A DNA stretch of 39,040 bases, from positions 1 through 39,040 of the forward strand of contig NZ_JACVEW010000027.1 in assembly GCF_017776525.1 (NCBI RefSeq), written 5' to 3'. This stretch comes from Marinobacterium alkalitolerans (GTDB lineage: Bacteria > Pseudomonadota > Gammaproteobacteria > Pseudomonadales > Balneatricaceae). Shown piece after piece: positions 8,469-16,150 of the stretch; the first letter of the stretch is position 1; every line of letters begins with the position of its first letter. The translations under genes were made by a program, and so were the position numbers. The notes under the pieces are model-generated. The model saw nothing but the letters and a program-made list of their open reading frames with translations, was not told where the DNA came from and ran no database searches.

Positions 8469-9194
8469 TCAGCAGTTGAACAAGCGGTTAAAAGTAGCGC
8501 TGTAGGCTTCATGCGCACTGTCGCGCAGGGGCTCACCATGACCACAAAGTGCGTGCTTGAACGGTATCTGCTTCAGGCGGACGAAGTCAGCCGCTTCAGG
8601 CTCGGCGGCCTGCATCCAGACCGGCCCCACGTTGGCGGGGGTGAAGAAGCCCATGCCTTCCATCCGCTCGCGGGATGCGTCGCAGAAGTGTTCGTCCGGC
8701 TGCAGCCAGTTTTGCAGTGCGTCGCAGGCGATCAGGATACCGCCCTCGCGATCTAGGCGGATGACACCCTCGGGCAGGTTGGATGTTTCAAACTGGAACA
8801 GAGAAGCACCACTGATGGGCAGGTTGTCATCCGACAGTCCCTTGGCCTTGAGGCTCGGATCGGCATCCATGCCCGGCATGACCCAGTACTGGGCGTTGTA
8901 ACGGTCGACATAGAACTCGTCGTCACGGCCGTGCAGGGCACCCAGTCGGATGACGTCGGTAACGGTCCCGAGCTGATCAAGCGCGTTCAACGCCGGATCA
9001 CTGAGGCGAACGCTGTTGATCAGGATCAGCCGATCACCGTCACGGACGATGGTCATGTTGCGGCTGAACTGCCAGTCCAGGTCCATCAGAACGGTTTCCA
9101 TGGCACCGCTGACGAAAAAGACGTCCTTAAAGACTTCCTCGATGGCGCCGTGGGCCAGTGCCGGCGGGAAGAGAGAGGTGTGGGCCTTATCCAT
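8469..9194 (-). CDS. Metallo-beta-lactamase-fold-like protein lacking the canonical metal motif
   Basis: A 241-residue protein resembling uncharacterised proteins related to the metallo-beta-lactamase fold: strands 'MTIVRDGDRLILINSVRL' and 'VTDVIRLGALHGRDD', then 'FYVDRYNAQYWVMPG' and a late 'HALCGHGEPL'. The zinc motif HxHxDH is absent; 'LHGRDD' takes its place, so ordinary hydrolase activity is doubtful. There is no signal peptide. The ATG has GAGGAG six bases upstream, overlapping the stop of the preceding cyclotransferase-like gene. The giant signalling gene follows after 26 bases, so the three probably form an operon. Function unknown. Confidence 0.65.
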   Translation of the reverse strand: MDKAHTSLFPPALAHGAIEEVFKDVFFVSGAMETVLMDLDWQFSRNMTIVRDGDRLILINSVRLSDPALNALDQLGTVTDVIRLGALHGRDDEFYVDRYNAQYWVMPGMDADPSLKAKGLSDDNLPISGASLFQFETSNLPEGVIRLDREGGILIACDALQNWLQPDEHFCDASRERMEGMGFFTPANVGPVWMQAAEPEAADFVRLKQIPFKHALCGHGEPLRDSAHEAYSATFNRLFNC

Positions 9195-9203
9195 AGGGGC
9201 TCC

Positions 9204-10019
9204 TCAATCGTTATCGTAGTGGTAGCGGCCGGCATAGCGATACTCTGAGGCGTACTCGTTCAAGTAGGCGTTGAGGTATTGCAGCTGAGCCTGATTAAGG
9301 CGTCCATTCCGAATGTCATCCATGGTTTCGTCAACATTGCTGCTGTCCAGACGCTTCAGGTGGAACAGCGTCATATCCTTGCCGCCAAAAAATCCTTTCA
9401 GAAATTCATGCAAGGGGCGTGCCTCTGACATGTCGAACACATGCCCGTAGAGGGCGGTATACAGCGGGTGGCGTGCCAGTGATTCCCGGTCGAAGGTCGG
9501 GAATTCACCGGGCGGTGGCGTAAAGGGCGGGTAATAACCCGGTGCATGGACCGGGTGGCTGACCAGCGCTTCGATGTACGCCTCATCCAGCCCGGTCTGT
9601 CGGGCACCATCGAGCACGATGTTCAGGTACCGGCGGCTGGGCAGGCAGCGGTCATTAATAAACTCCGGCATGCCCACATAGGTCAGCGCCGTGACGCGCT
9701 CACTGGTCTGTTCCGGGGCGTGCGGCGTGGTTTCGACCTCCACTTCAATGCGGTCGTAGCCGTGCCCATAGGCTTCAGCGGCATCCAGACGCTCAAGGGC
9801 TTCATCAGGGCAGGCGTGCAACACACCCAGCACACGGTCCTCCGGGTTGCCGGTATATTCGATGTTGCCAACGCCGCCTTCATGGCGGAAAAAGTGCTGT
9901 ACGTTGAAGCGTAAACGCCAGCCGGTCAGGCAGGCGCGGTGCGATGCCAGCGGGGTAACGCCCTTGGCTCTCAGGGAGAGCATGCTCATGTTGGAGCCAA
10001 AGCCAAAGTAGTGAAACAT
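9204..10019 (-). CDS. Gamma-glutamylcyclotransferase-like (AIG2/GGCT fold) protein
   Basis: A 271-residue protein with the GGCT substrate-binding loop 'YFGFGSNM' at residues 4-11 and the catalytic Glu in 'LDAAEAYGHGY' (E82 from this start). Family enzymes release 5-oxoproline from gamma-glutamyl amines or peptides. After the fold, roughly 100 extra C-terminal residues carry no motif I recognise, so it is longer than typical single-domain members. The ATG at 10019 is chosen because it puts the FGFGSNM loop at the usual distance from the N terminus; a GTG at 10064 would add 15 residues but has GAGG only one base away. It heads the likely operon with the MBL-like and signalling genes (9-base gap to the next start). 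Confidence 0.78.
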   Translation of the reverse strand: MFHYFGFGSNMSMLSLRAKGVTPLASHRACLTGWRLRFNVQHFFRHEGGVGNIEYTGNPEDRVLGVLHACPDEALERLDAAEAYGHGYDRIEVEVETTPHAPEQTSERVTALTYVGMPEFINDRCLPSRRYLNIVLDGARQTGLDEAYIEALVSHPVHAPGYYPPFTPPPGEFPTFDRESLARHPLYTALYGHVFDMSEARPLHEFLKGFFGGKDMTLFHLKRLDSSNVDETMDDIRNGRLNQAQLQYLNAYLNEYASEYRYAGRYHYDND

Positions 10020-10094
10020 GGTGAGTATCAGCGCTTTCTGCCAGAGTTTCTTGTTGTTATGCACGCCTCAAGTGGGGGCACGGGCGCGTGAAAA

Positions 10095-10154
10095 ACCGTT
10101 TGCCAACAGCCAATGAACTGTATGGCATCACCAACAGGTTAACGTGCAAACGGT
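10095..10154. repeat. Perfect 9-bp inverted repeat upstream of the GGCT-like gene
   Basis: ACCGTTTGC (10095-10103) and GCAAACGGT (10146-10154) are perfect inverses 42 bases apart in the intergenic region. They may form paired operator half-sites for looping, or a stem in a leader of the minus-strand operon. Role unknown. Confidence 0.4.
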
Positions 10155-10175
10155 GACATTTCTATAACGTTGTAA

Positions 10176-10224
10176 GGGGTGTTACAAAGACCCCGCTGGC
10201 TCGGCGACAGTGTGCCGAGCCAGC
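10176..10224 (-). terminator. Strong hairpin at the end of the 134-residue gene
   Basis: GCTGGCTCGGC (10195-10205) pairs perfectly over 11 bp with 10214-10224 around an 8-base loop. On the minus strand it is followed by GGGG, a weak T-rich stretch, then the TAA stop and a second small stem (ACCCC 10190-10194 with GGGGT 10176-10180). The long stem lies inside the last codons of the gene, giving a terminator-like structure before the stop codon. The U tract is poor. Confidence 0.45.
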
Positions 10225-10586
10225 GAGGCGATCTCCCGGTACGACCGAAGCGATGCCGGACGCGGAGGAGCCGGGATGTCTTCATAATAGTTCGCCAGTG
10301 CCTGCCGGCCGGCCGCAATGTAGTTCGGAATCAGTGTGGCGTAGGCGGACACATCATTGTCAGGGCTGGTGATTTTCAACCGGTATTCACCGTTGCCATT
10401 GCGGTACGCCTGTGCCCAGGCACCAAACATCAGGTCGCGTTCAAGCGTCTGGTTGAACACAAAGCTGATGGCGTCCTCAAGCCTTGGGCCGTTCTCGCCA
10501 AACTGGAACAGGCCCTCGATTTCATGATGATAGCCCAGCCCGATATCAACACTGTTGTGTGTCGTGTTCGTTGCATGATGTGTCAA
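10182..10586 (-). CDS. Uncharacterised small protein, TTG start
   Basis: A 134-residue soluble protein that I do not recognise. It has no signal peptide or membrane segment, a His/Thr-rich N terminus, and a middle with aromatic and acidic residues ('FVFNQTLERDLMFGAWAQAY'). The start is placed at a TTG at 10586 because AGGAG (plus-strand 10593-10597) lies exactly six bases upstream; an ATG 75 bases further out has no ribosome site. The last codons lie in a strong hairpin. It is divergent from the GNAT acetyltransferase gene with about 240 bases between the starts. Coding character is supported by the well-placed ribosome site and a plausible composition, but function is unknown. Confidence 0.6.
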   Translation of the reverse strand: MTHHATNTTHNSVDIGLGYHHEIEGLFQFGENGPRLEDAISFVFNQTLERDLMFGAWAQAYRNGNGEYRLKITSPDNDVSAYATLIPNYIAAGRQALANYYEDIPAPPRPASLRSYREIASLARHTVAEPAGSL

Positions 10587-10824
10587 AGCCGTCTCCTTTT
10601 TATCATTATTGAATCGGTTCCATGGTTCGGGCTGCTCGCCCTGACCGACCGGGAGTGCCACACTTCAGTTGTTCCTTACAACCTGGCTGCAGGCGGCAGG
10701 TAACAGCATGACACAACATCGGCTGAAAAAGTGTTCCTTAATACCCTTGTGCTGGATTTGGATACCGCAAAACCCTAAGGTATTGATCAAACAGTTACTC
10801 AGATCACGGGGAGTCGTCATACCC

Positions 10825-11256
10825 ATGAGCAGTCGCCTGAGCGTACAGCAAGTCTCGTTTCACAGCCCGGCACGCGCATCCATTGCAAGCATTCGTGAAA
10901 CCGTTTTTGTCGGTGAGCAGGAGGTGCCACCGGAACTGGAATTTGATGGTCTGGATACCTGCGCTCTGCATGTGTTGGCCTATGTGGATGATCAGCCGGT
11001 TGGCACCGGGCGGGTGCTGGATGATGGGCATATCGGCCGTGTGGCGGTATTGAAAGACTTTCGTGGCCTTGGCGTGGGAGCCGGTATTGTGAATGCGCTG
11101 GCGGAGGAGGCAAAAGGGGCTGGTTGTGAACGCGCCTATCTGGGGGCCCAGCTGCAGGCGGTTCCGTTCTATCGCAAGCTCGGGTATACGCCCTATGGTG
11201 AGGAGTTCATGGACGCGGGCATTCCCCATATTCACATGGAAAAGTGGCTGAAGTGA
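10825..11256 (+). CDS. GNAT-family N-acetyltransferase
   Basis: A 143-residue single-domain GNAT protein. The acetyl-CoA pyrophosphate-binding motif A is 'RVAVLKDFRGLGVGAGIV' (RxxGxG/A form) and the fold closes with 'VPFYRKLGYTPYGEEF', as in ElaA and YjcF-like members that begin with an 'IRETVFVGEQ' segment. It transfers an acetyl group from acetyl-CoA to an unidentified amine. The ATG at 10825 is chosen because GGGGAG lies about eleven bases before it and the fold starts directly after; the frame is open further upstream but without family-like sequence. hypF starts 62 bases downstream on the same strand, so readthrough into the hyp operon is possible, though no functional link is known. Confidence 0.88.
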   Translation: MSSRLSVQQVSFHSPARASIASIRETVFVGEQEVPPELEFDGLDTCALHVLAYVDDQPVGTGRVLDDGHIGRVAVLKDFRGLGVGAGIVNALAEEAKGAGCERAYLGAQLQAVPFYRKLGYTPYGEEFMDAGIPHIHMEKWLK

Positions 11257-11318
11257 GCCGGCTTCGGCCCTGAGGCGCTGGCCTGCCCAAGTTCAGGTGA
11301 AATGTGAGAGGAGCACGG

Positions 11319-13649
11319 ATGTCGAATTCACCTTCACACCCTCAGTTCGTATACCGTCTGCGCTACAGTGGCAATGTGCAGGGTGTCGGGTTCAGGCCAC
11401 ATATCTGGCGTGAAGCCTCGAAGTTGGGCCTGAGCGGCGAGGTCTATAACACCTCCGAAGGGGTCGAGGTTCTGCTGCGGGCCAGTGCTGATCAGTTGGA
11501 CACATTGCTGGAACGGGTGCGATCCGGCCTTCCCGATCAGGCACGGATTGAGGAGTGTGACGTCGAGCACAGGGATCAGCTGGTACTGCCCCCAGGCTTC
11601 CACATTCAATCCTCCAGCGAGCTGGGGGGCGCTACGCGGGTGTCGCCGGATCTGGCAATGTGCGATCACTGCCGGCAGGAGCTGAGCACACCCGGTGACC
11701 GGCGTTTTCGTTATCCCTTTATCAGCTGTACCCATTGTGGGCCTCGCTACTCGGTGGTTCGGGCAACGCCCTATGACCGCGAACGCACCACTTTTGATGC
11801 CTTTCCCATGTGTCCGGCCTGTCGGGCCGAGTATGAATCCCCCGAGAATCGGCGTTTTCATGCTCAGGCGATCAGTTGCCCGGATTGCGGGCCCAGGCTC
11901 TGGCTGGAAAGTGCTCAGGGCCCTGTTGTCACCGAGGACATCTTTGCGCATCTGTCCGAGCGGCTGGCAGCGGGCGCGCTGGTGGCCCTGAAAGGCTGGG
12001 GCGGCTTTCACCTCTGCTGTGATGCTCGCAACGCCGGGTCCATCGACCGACTGAGGCAGTTGAAACAGCGACCTGCCAAACCGCTGGCCGTGATGATGCC
12101 GAACCTTGAGATAGCCGAGCAGTATGTCCGCCTGACACCGGCTCACCAACGCACTCTGGGCAGTTCACAGGCCCCCATCCTGTTGTGTGAACGCAAACCG
12201 TGTGCCGCCCCGGAGCTGCCTGCATCGCTGGCGCCGGACACGGATGAGCTGGGCTGTTTACTGCCCTATACACCGATACATGAATTACTGATGCAGGCGT
12301 TTGCAGGCCCGCTGGTGATGACCAGTGGCAACCTGTCCGGCAGCCCCCAGTGCATAGACAACAGGGCCGCGCGCGACCTTCTGGCGCTGGGGGCCGATTA
12401 TATTCTGCTGCACGATCTTGAGATCCATAACCGGGTCGATGACGCGGTCGTACGCATTCACCCTGTGACGGATCGCGTGCAGGTGATTCGCCCCGGGCGG
12501 GGGATCGCTCCTGTGCACCTGCCGTCACCTGAAGGGTTCGAGGCAGCAGGTTGCCTGCTGGGGCTGGGGGGCGATCTCAAGAATACGCTGTGCCTGAGCA
12601 CGTCAGGTGGCTGGGCACTCTCTCCGCAGGTGGGGGATCTGGCCGAGCTGGATACGCTGGAAGCGCATCAGGCGTTGCAGCAAGGGCTTTCGCAGCTGTA
12701 CCGGCAGCCGGTTGAGCAGCTCGTGGCTGATCGGCATCCGGCATACCACTCGGTGCAACAGGCGCAGCAGCAGGATCTGCCGCTGTATCAGGTGCAGCAC
12801 CATCATGCCCATCTGGCTGCCTGTCTGGTGGACAATCATTACCCGCTGGATGGCCCGCAGGTCCTGGCCCTGTGCCTGGATGGCACCGGCTATGGCGATG
12901 ATGAAACGCTCTGGGGCGGGGAGTGCCTGCTGGGAGACTATCGCAGTGTTAAGCGCCTTGCCTGGCTAACCCCTTTCCACCTGCCGGGAGGTGCTCAGGC
13001 CATTCGTGAGCCCTGGCGGGTTCTGGTCAGTCTGCTGTATCAGGCCGGGATTGATCCGGCCAGGCAAACAGAGCGGTTCCAGGCACTGGCGGGAAAGCCG
13101 GTCGCGCCGTTGCTCAAAATGATTCAGCAAGGTGTGAATGCACCCCTGACCAGCTCGATGGGGCGGCTGTTTGATGCAGTTGCAGCGGCGCTGGGCTGCT
13201 ATCCGAATGGCATCAGCTACGAAGGTCAGGCGGCCATCAAGCTTGAACACCTGGCGCGCCAGTGCGCTGAGCCGGTGTCAGGGTATTCCATGCGCTGGTC
13301 TGACGGGCCTGAAGGCCTGCAGCTCGATACGGCGCCTCTATGGCATGCCATCAATAACGATATGGCTGCGGGGCGCTGCGTGCAGGAAATGGCTGCCGCC
13401 TTTCATACCGGTATTGCCGAGAGTCTTCTAACGGTGATCAGCCGGTTGAGGCAACGCCATGCATTCAGCACAGTGGTATTAACGGGCGGTTCCTTTCAGA
13501 ACCGCTGGCTTCTCGCTGCTCTGTGCGAAGGGATTGAGCGACAGGGCCTTACACCCCTGAGTCACCATCTTGTACCCTGTAACGATGCCGGGCTCAGTGT
13601 CGGCCAAATCGCCGTGGCACAGGCCCGCCTGCAATCGAAAGGGAGGTAG
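11319..13649 (+). CDS. hypF: HypF carbamoyltransferase, [NiFe] hydrogenase maturation
   Basis: A 776-residue HypF. It uses carbamoyl phosphate and ATP to make carbamoyl-AMP and passes the carbamoyl group to the C-terminal Cys of HypE, the source of the active-site cyanide ligands. Domains in order: acylphosphatase ('YSGNVQGVGFRPHIW', residues 16-30), two zinc-finger pairs (C115/C118 with C137/C140; C165/C168 with C187/C190), a YrdC-like nucleotide-binding domain (about 205-385) and a Kae1-like C-terminal domain with 'HHHAHLAACLVDN'. ATG 11319 has AGAGGAG six bases upstream; an in-frame ATG at 11304 lacks one. It is the first gene of hypFABCDE, with a single base between its stop and hypA. Confidence 0.97.
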   Translation: MSNSPSHPQFVYRLRYSGNVQGVGFRPHIWREASKLGLSGEVYNTSEGVEVLLRASADQLDTLLERVRSGLPDQARIEECDVEHRDQLVLPPGFHIQSSSELGGATRVSPDLAMCDHCRQELSTPGDRRFRYPFISCTHCGPRYSVVRATPYDRERTTFDAFPMCPACRAEYESPENRRFHAQAISCPDCGPRLWLESAQGPVVTEDIFAHLSERLAAGALVALKGWGGFHLCCDARNAGSIDRLRQLKQRPAKPLAVMMPNLEIAEQYVRLTPAHQRTLGSSQAPILLCERKPCAAPELPASLAPDTDELGCLLPYTPIHELLMQAFAGPLVMTSGNLSGSPQCIDNRAARDLLALGADYILLHDLEIHNRVDDAVVRIHPVTDRVQVIRPGRGIAPVHLPSPEGFEAAGCLLGLGGDLKNTLCLSTSGGWALSPQVGDLAELDTLEAHQALQQGLSQLYRQPVEQLVADRHPAYHSVQQAQQQDLPLYQVQHHHAHLAACLVDNHYPLDGPQVLALCLDGTGYGDDETLWGGECLLGDYRSVKRLAWLTPFHLPGGAQAIREPWRVLVSLLYQAGIDPARQTERFQALAGKPVAPLLKMIQQGVNAPLTSSMGRLFDAVAAALGCYPNGISYEGQAAIKLEHLARQCAEPVSGYSMRWSDGPEGLQLDTAPLWHAINNDMAAGRCVQEMAAAFHTGIAESLLTVISRLRQRHAFSTVVLTGGSFQNRWLLAALCEGIERQGLTPLSHHLVPCNDAGLSVGQIAVAQARLQSKGR

Positions 13650-13650
13650 C

Positions 13651-13992
13651 ATGCATGAACTCTCGTTGTGCCGCTCGCTCATCAAGCAGCTTGAGATGCA
13701 GGCTCAGCAGCAGGGCTTCAGCCGCGTCCATGAAATCTGGCTCGAAGTCGGGCCGATGTCGGCTGTCATGCCTAAGTCATTGGAATTCGCGTTTTCGGCC
13801 TGCAGTCGCGGGACACTGGCTGATGGCGCTACACTGCATATAGTGGAGCAGCCGGCCCGGGCACGTTGTGGTGTCTGCGGCGAGATCTGCACGGTCAGTA
13901 GTCGGTTCGACCCCTGCCCGAACTGCGCAGCCGAGGGGCTGGCACTACTCAGCGGTGACGGAGTGGCTATCAAGGAACTGGAGGTTGAATAA
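13651..13992 (+). CDS. hypA: HypA nickel-delivery protein
   Basis: A 113-residue HypA. The invariant MHE N terminus (H2 is a nickel ligand) and the zinc site C73/C76 with C89/C92 are present. HypA works with HypB to insert nickel into the hydrogenase large subunit after the Fe(CN)2CO group is in place. The start at 13651 is fixed by the MHE motif and by GGGAGG just upstream, overlapping the end of hypF. The hypB start follows two bases after the stop. Confidence 0.96.
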   Translation: MHELSLCRSLIKQLEMQAQQQGFSRVHEIWLEVGPMSAVMPKSLEFAFSACSRGTLADGATLHIVEQPARARCGVCGEICTVSSRFDPCPNCAAEGLALLSGDGVAIKELEVE

Positions 13993-13994
13993 TC

Positions 13995-14771
13995 ATGTGT
14001 GGAACCTGTGGCTGCCATCAGCCGGCAGAAAAGGAAGCAGGCCAGAGCCAGCGTCGGCGTTTGGAGGTCGATCTGGACCTGTTCAGCCTCAACAATCGGT
14101 ACGCGCAGACCAATCGTGAATACTTTGCCCGTAACAGCCTGCTGGTGCTGAATCTGGTGTCCAGCCCGGGAGCGGGGAAAACACGACTGCTGGAGGAAAC
14201 CCTCAAGTCACAGCTGGGCAGAATCGAAGTGGCCGTGATCGAAGGGGATCAGCAGACGCGGCAGGATGCAAATCGCATCGAAGCGACCGGTGCCCATGCC
14301 GTTCAGATCAATACGGGCACGGGCTGTCACCTGGATGCCCACATGGTGGGGCATGCCATGGAGGATCTTGGAGCCTTGAGGAACGGCATTCTGTATATCG
14401 AGAATGTCGGCAACCTTGTCTGCCCCGCCAACTTTGATCTTGGGGAGGCGGCCAAGGTAGTGATCCTGTCCGTCACCGAAGGAGACGACAAACCCCTTAA
14501 ATACCCCGACATGTTTGCCGCTTCACGGCTCATGGTCATCAACAAGACCGACCTGCTGCCGCATGTGGATTTTGATGTGGAACGCTGCATCGAGTATGCA
14601 CGCCGGATCAACCCGAGCATCGAGGTGATTCAGCTTTCGGCGACAACCGGAGAGGGGCTGCCCGAATGGCTGGATTGGCTGGAAGGAGAGTACCAGTCGC
14701 TGGTGGAAACACGGATTGGGCACTTGCAGCAGGAGCTGGATGAGCTGAGGGCTCAGTTGGAACAGGGGTAA
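13995..14771 (+). CDS. hypB: HypB GTPase, nickel insertion
   Basis: A 258-residue HypB, the SIMIBI-class GTPase that drives nickel insertion together with HypA. It has the N-terminal high-affinity nickel site MCGTCGC (CxxCxC), P-loop 'SSPGAGKT' (56-63), the metal-binding 'GTGCHLDAHM' at the dimer interface and guanine-specificity 'NKTDLLP'. It lacks the long His-rich nickel-storage stretch seen in HypB of rhizobia, so storage is not expected. A C-terminal helix rich in Glu, Leu and Gln extends about 25 residues past the usual end. It lies two bases after hypA and four before hypC. Confidence 0.97.
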   Translation: MCGTCGCHQPAEKEAGQSQRRRLEVDLDLFSLNNRYAQTNREYFARNSLLVLNLVSSPGAGKTRLLEETLKSQLGRIEVAVIEGDQQTRQDANRIEATGAHAVQINTGTGCHLDAHMVGHAMEDLGALRNGILYIENVGNLVCPANFDLGEAAKVVILSVTEGDDKPLKYPDMFAASRLMVINKTDLLPHVDFDVERCIEYARRINPSIEVIQLSATTGEGLPEWLDWLEGEYQSLVETRIGHLQQELDELRAQLEQG

Positions 14772-14775
14772 GCCG

Positions 14776-15039
14776 ATGTGTCTTGGAATCCCCGGTGAGA
14801 TAGTCGCACTGGAAACGGATGATCTGGCCTGGGTCGAGATCAGCGGGGTTCGGCGTCAGGTCAGTCTGGCCTGCCTGCTGGATGAACAGACTCGGGCGGA
14901 AGACCTGTTGGGCCAGTGGGTACTGGTCCATGTCGGGTTCGCCATGAGCCTGATTGACCGTGATGAAGCGCAGCGAACGCTGGCATTGCTGCAGGAGATG
15001 CAGCAGATGGAACAGGAGTCAGAGAATGCAGCTGGTTGA
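14776..15039 (+). CDS. hypC: HypC/HupF hydrogenase assembly chaperone
   Basis: An 87-residue HypC with the MCLGIPG N terminus. The Cys after the initiator Met binds the iron and contacts both HypD and the large-subunit precursor. The OB-like core ends with 'VHVGFAMSLIDRDEA', typical of the family, followed by a short Gln/Glu-rich tail. The last 14 bases overlap the start of hypD, indicating translational coupling of the two partners, which form the complex on which Fe(CN)2CO is assembled. Confidence 0.96.
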   Translation: MCLGIPGEIVALETDDLAWVEISGVRRQVSLACLLDEQTRAEDLLGQWVLVHVGFAMSLIDRDEAQRTLALLQEMQQMEQESENAAG

Positions 15040-16150
15040 TGAGTTCCGAGATCCGGCGCTGGCGCAGGCCCTGCTGTCCCGTATTGATCAATTGATGACG
15101 CAGACACCGCTGGCAGAACGCGAAGTCGTGCGGGTGATGGAAGTCTGTGGCGGTCATACCCATACCATCTTCCGCTATGGGCTGGACCAACTGCTGCCCC
15201 AGGGGCTGGAGCTGGTGCATGGTCCCGGCTGTCCGGTGTGCGTATTGCCGCGCGCCTGCATCGACACCGCCATTGCGATGGCGCAGCAGTCGGATGTGAT
15301 TCTGGCCAGCTTCGGTGATGCCCTGCGCGTGCCGGGCAGTCACAAAAGCCTGTTGCAGGCACGGGCAGAAGGCGTGGATGTGCGCACCGTGTACTCGCCT
15401 CTGGATGCGCTGGAACTTGCCCGAAAGCACCCCGAAAAGGAGGTGGTGTTCCTGGCCATCGGTTTTGAAACCACCATTCCGGCGACCGCCATGACGCTGA
15501 TTCAGGCCGAGCAGGAAGGGGTGGACAATTTCAGTATGTTAGCCCGCCATATCAGCATCATCCCGACCTTACAGGCGTTGTTGGATGATCCTGAGCTTGC
15601 CGTGGATGCCTTTATCGGCCCCGGACATGTCAGCATGGTGATCGGCACGGCACCCTATCAGTTTGTGTCTCAGCGCTATCAGCGTCCTCTGGTCGTGTCG
15701 GGCTTTGAGCCGCTCGACCTGCTGCAGTCCATCCATATGGTGCTGGAGCAGCTCGCGACGGGACAGCCGAAAGTTGAAAACCAGTATGCGCGAGTGGTCA
15801 GTGAGGCCGGGAATGCACAGGCCTGTGTGGCCATTCATGCCCTGTTTGAACCGGCCCAATCGTCGGAATGGCGAGGGCTGGGCGCAATAGAGGGCTCGGG
15901 GCTTCAGTTCCGCACGGCTTTCTCACACTTTGATGCCGAACAGCGTTTCGCAGCGGTGCTGCAGTCCGAGCCTGCAGCTACACCTGAATACGCCTGCTGC
16001 GGGGAAGTATTAAGGGGCAGTCTGAAACCACGTGCCTGCCCACTGTTTGGCCGTGAATGTACACCTGAGCACCCCGTGGGCGCCTTGATGGTCTCCTCCG
16101 AGGGCGCCTGTGCCGCCTGCTACCAGTATCGAGGAGACGAGACACCATGA
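15026..16150 (+). CDS. hypD: HypD, Fe(CN)2CO assembly iron-sulfur protein
   Basis: A 374-residue HypD, the scaffold on which the Fe(CN)2CO group is built together with HypC and HypE. Conserved elements: 'EVCGGHTHTIFRYG' with C41, 'GPGCPVC' with C69 and C72, 'IGFETT', 'GPGHVS', and the C-terminal cysteines in 'CCGEVLRG', 'ACPLFGREC' and 'GACAACYQY' that hold the [4Fe-4S] cluster. The ATG at 15026 has AGGAG seven bases upstream inside hypC; the frame is open further upstream but carries no HypD sequence. The stop overlaps the hypE start (ATGA). Confidence 0.97.
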   Translation: MQLVDEFRDPALAQALLSRIDQLMTQTPLAEREVVRVMEVCGGHTHTIFRYGLDQLLPQGLELVHGPGCPVCVLPRACIDTAIAMAQQSDVILASFGDALRVPGSHKSLLQARAEGVDVRTVYSPLDALELARKHPEKEVVFLAIGFETTIPATAMTLIQAEQEGVDNFSMLARHISIIPTLQALLDDPELAVDAFIGPGHVSMVIGTAPYQFVSQRYQRPLVVSGFEPLDLLQSIHMVLEQLATGQPKVENQYARVVSEAGNAQACVAIHALFEPAQSSEWRGLGAIEGSGLQFRTAFSHFDAEQRFAAVLQSEPAATPEYACCGEVLRGSLKPRACPLFGRECTPEHPVGALMVSSEGACAACYQYRGDETP

